64,000 bases of DNA from NCBI RefSeq assembly GCF_900156895.1, contig NZ_FTPD01000023.1, positions 353,010 through 417,009 of the forward strand, in the 5' to 3' direction. Both the position numbers and the translations under genes were made by a program. Below the pieces are notes generated by a model. That model worked only from the letters and a program-made list of their open reading frames with translations. It was not told where the DNA came from and did no database searches. Positions 61,967-64,000 of this stretch are shown here, piece by piece. This stretch comes from Mesorhizobium prunaredense (GTDB lineage Bacteria > Pseudomonadota > Alphaproteobacteria > Rhizobiales > Rhizobiaceae). The first letter of the stretch is position 1. Each line of letters opens with the position of its first letter.

Positions 61967-62721
61967 GCAGGCGGCTGGAGTTGCGTCAGGTCAGCAAGCG
62001 TTTTGGCGACATTGACGTGCTTGCCGGCATCACCCTGCATGTCGAGCCGGGCGAATTCGTTTCAATCCTCGGCCCCTCCGGAGCCGGCAAATCCACGATC
62101 TTCAGCTTGCTGACCGGCGGTCTCGATGGCTACGGCGGCGATGTCGACTTCGACGGACGGCCACTGGCCGACGCGCGCCGACCGTTTGCCTTGATGCCGC
62201 AGCGCGATGCCCTGATGCCCTGGCGCACGGTTATCGACAACGCCGCGCTCGGCCTGGAAGTGCAGGGCATGTCCCGCAAGGCGGCGCGTGACGAGGTGGC
62301 GTCGCTCTTCGGCGAATTCGGCCTTGCTGGCTTCGAGCATAAGTATCCGGCGCAGCTCTCAGGCGGAATGTGCCAGCGCGCCGCGCTGTTGCGTACCGTC
62401 GTGCAGCACCGCGCCATGCTGTTGCTCGACGAACCGTTCGGCGCACTCGACGCCCTCACGCGCACCGGCATGCAGCGCTGGCTTCAGACGATGTGGGACC
62501 GACACCGCTGGACCGTCCTGCTGATCACCCACGACGTGCGCGAGGCGGTCTTCCTGTCCGACCGCATCTATGTGCTGAGCCGCCGCCCCGCCCGGGTGCT
62601 GCGCGAAATCGCCATACCTCTTTCGCGCCCGCGCAAGGATCTTGCCTCGCCGGAAGCCAGCGCCATCGAAGCCGACATCCTCGATACCCTGCTCGACCCA
62701 CAGCCCGCCCAAAGGACATGA
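61963..62721 (+). CDS. thiZ: Thiamine-precursor ABC importer ATPase (ThiZ-type)
   Basis: 252 residues from ATG 61963. Walker A GPSGAGKSTIFSLLTGG, Q-loop in ALMPQRDALMPWRTVIDN, signature LSGGMCQRAALLRTVV, Walker B LLLDEPFGALDALTR and switch His in LLITHDVREAV. The DALMPWRTVIDN segment is typical of nitrate/sulfonate/HMP-type ATPases. It overlaps thiX and thiY by four bases at either end. Confidence 0.9.
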   Translation: MSRRLELRQVSKRFGDIDVLAGITLHVEPGEFVSILGPSGAGKSTIFSLLTGGLDGYGGDVDFDGRPLADARRPFALMPQRDALMPWRTVIDNAALGLEVQGMSRKAARDEVASLFGEFGLAGFEHKYPAQLSGGMCQRAALLRTVVQHRAMLLLDEPFGALDALTRTGMQRWLQTMWDRHRWTVLLITHDVREAVFLSDRIYVLSRRPARVLREIAIPLSRPRKDLASPEASAIEADILDTLLDPQPAQRT

Positions 62722-63731
62722 CCATGCTTTCCAGACGCCTATTCATCGCTGCCGCATTGATCGCCGGGCTCGGACCCGTCACGTCCGTGTCAGCCCAGCA
62801 GACTGTCACCGTCGCGCTCGACTGGACGCCGAACACAAACCATGTCGGGCTTTATGTCGCCCGGGCGAAAGGCTTCTACGCCGAGGCCGGGCTCGACGTG
62901 CAGATCCTGCCCTACAGCGACACTGCGGCCGGTACGCTGATCGCCAACCGCGTGGCCGATTTCGGCATATTGAGTTCCATAGGATTGTTTACCCAGCGCA
63001 CGGCCGGCGCCGACCTCGTCGCCACCTATGCCATCATGCAGACGGAAACCGGCAGGCTGGTGTTCAACGCCGACCGCGCCGATATACAGTCCCCAAGGGA
63101 TCTGGACGGCCTGACCTATGGCGGTTTCGGCAGCGCCTGGGAGAATGCGCTGATCGGCACCATCATCCGCCATGACGGCGGCGGGGGCAATTTCGAAACA
63201 GTGACGCTGGGCACCTCCGCCTATGAGGCGTTGGCCAATGGCAAAGTCGATTTTACGCTCGAAGTCTATACTTGGGAGGGGATCAAGGCGGAACTCGACG
63301 GCAAGGCCCAGCGCACCTTCCGCTATGCGGATTTCGGCGTTCCCGACCAACATACCAACTTCATTGGCTCGAGCCGGGCCTACCTCGAGAAGAACAAGGA
63401 CACCGCAACCGCGTTCATCGCCGCGACCAGGCGCGGCTATGCCTTCGCCGTCGAACATCCGCAAGAAGCGGCTAATATCCTGATCGCAGCAAACAGCGAC
63501 GTGTTGACCGACCGACCGTTGATCGAGGCATCACTGAAGGCGCTGGTCGACGGCCACTATTTGCAAAGCCCCACCGGCGCGATCGGCACGATCGATCCCG
63601 CAAAGATGGAGGCTATCGGCGACTACCTGTTCAAGGCCGGCGCCCTGCGCGACGGCGATGGAAACCCGGCCGGCGAACGACCCGATTTCGCAGCCTATTA
63701 CACCAACGCCTATCTGGCCGGCGAAAAATGA
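62718..63731 (+). CDS. thiY: HMP/thiamine-precursor ABC substrate-binding protein (ThiY/NMT1-type)
   Basis: 337 residues from ATG 62718 (ATG 62724 possible). Signal peptide MLSRRLFIAAALIAGLGPVTSVSA, then VTVALDWTPNTNHVGLYVARAKGFYAEAGLDVQILPY, the signature of NMT1/THI5-like proteins that bind pyrimidine precursors of thiamine. Other family marks are YGGFGSAWENALI and VYTWEGIKAEL. It captures the precursor in the periplasm. Last gene of the riboswitch operon. Confidence 0.92.
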   Translation: MTMLSRRLFIAAALIAGLGPVTSVSAQQTVTVALDWTPNTNHVGLYVARAKGFYAEAGLDVQILPYSDTAAGTLIANRVADFGILSSIGLFTQRTAGADLVATYAIMQTETGRLVFNADRADIQSPRDLDGLTYGGFGSAWENALIGTIIRHDGGGGNFETVTLGTSAYEALANGKVDFTLEVYTWEGIKAELDGKAQRTFRYADFGVPDQHTNFIGSSRAYLEKNKDTATAFIAATRRGYAFAVEHPQEAANILIAANSDVLTDRPLIEASLKALVDGHYLQSPTGAIGTIDPAKMEAIGDYLFKAGALRDGDGNPAGERPDFAAYYTNAYLAGEK

Positions 63732-64000
63732 ACCCACCGCGGCACATGCATCTCAATGCCGTGATCCTTGGTCTCGGCAGTCACGAGGCCGGTTGGCGCA
63801 TGACAGAAAGCCAACCCGCTTGCCTCGGCAAGCCTCGATTATTGGGTCGGACCTGCAAAGCTCAATCGATGACGTGATGCCTTTGCTGGAGGTTCGGAAG
63901 CGTTCGACGCCGAGGGTAAGCGCAGCCTTCGCGAGCGATACGGCCTTCCACGTTCTTTAGGTCTAGAATCGAACTAGTGGCGCGTGGCGTGCTTATTCAC
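63732..64000. other. Intergenic sequence at the right edge, nothing recognised
   Basis: About 270 bases after the thiY stop with no supported ORF, hairpin or RNA gene. Confidence 0.4.

Overview
The window reads as chromosome of a GC-rich alphaproteobacterium of the Rhizobiales, probably Mesorhizobium-like (inference). The support is the compact high-GC coding, many class III cyclases, several ABC importers, Tat-type signal sequences, and an intergenic repeat of the kind scattered through Rhizobium/Mesorhizobium genomes at 4079-4216. I found no rRNA, tRNA, CRISPR array or intact insertion sequence.

Left part (1-34.8 kb): a surface-glycan and cyclic-nucleotide neighbourhood. Three glycosyltransferases in tandem (480-4133) are followed by a SAM methyltransferase and a strange ABC-exporter-like protein (5337-8051) whose ATPase motifs are all degenerate and split by a long insert. 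Next come a stand-alone cyclic-nucleotide-binding protein, a metallo-beta-lactamase-fold hydrolase, a polysaccharide deacetylase with a GT4 glycosyltransferase, a DUF3095 protein, a frameshifted UDP-sugar dehydrogenase, a cyclase, a four-gene oligopeptide ABC importer, a methyltransferase, a second cyclase, a membrane protein, an acetyltransferase, an unrecognised protein, a cyclase/ATPase/TPR signalling protein, a peroxiredoxin-like protein, and a fused glycosyltransferase/methyltransferase/deacetylase.

Middle (34.8-41.1 kb): an apparent insertion. It is more A+T rich than its surroundings at the left end, with a decayed IS110-type transposase remnant on the left and a truncated gene on the right. 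It carries a tight four-gene operon: a coiled-coil protein, a membrane-anchored OmpA-family protein with four 408-bp tandem repeats, a small Ras-like GTPase, and an adenylate cyclase. This is the best candidate for an undescribed signalling system: cell-wall-bound sensor, GTPase switch, cyclase output.

Right part (41.2-55.9 kb): a sugar-acid regulon. A LacI-family regulator sits among an amino-acid-type ABC importer, a gluconolactonase-like protein, L-idonate/5-ketogluconate/gluconate enzymes (idnD, a 2-hydroxyacid dehydrogenase, idnO, gluconokinase, a 3-hydroxyisobutyrate-dehydrogenase-like enzyme), a GlcG-like gene broken by a stop, a ribose-type ABC importer and a small Dabb-like protein. 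Three copies of the perfect 16-bp palindrome ATGTTATCGATAACAT and one 14/16 match lie in the promoter regions and tie these units together.

Far right (56-64 kb): an EamA exporter, a DrrA/DrrB-type ABC exporter, a Cu/Zn superoxide dismutase, a TauE/SafE permease, and a TPP riboswitch ahead of a truncated YkoF-like gene and a thiamine-precursor ABC importer (thiX-thiZ-thiY type).
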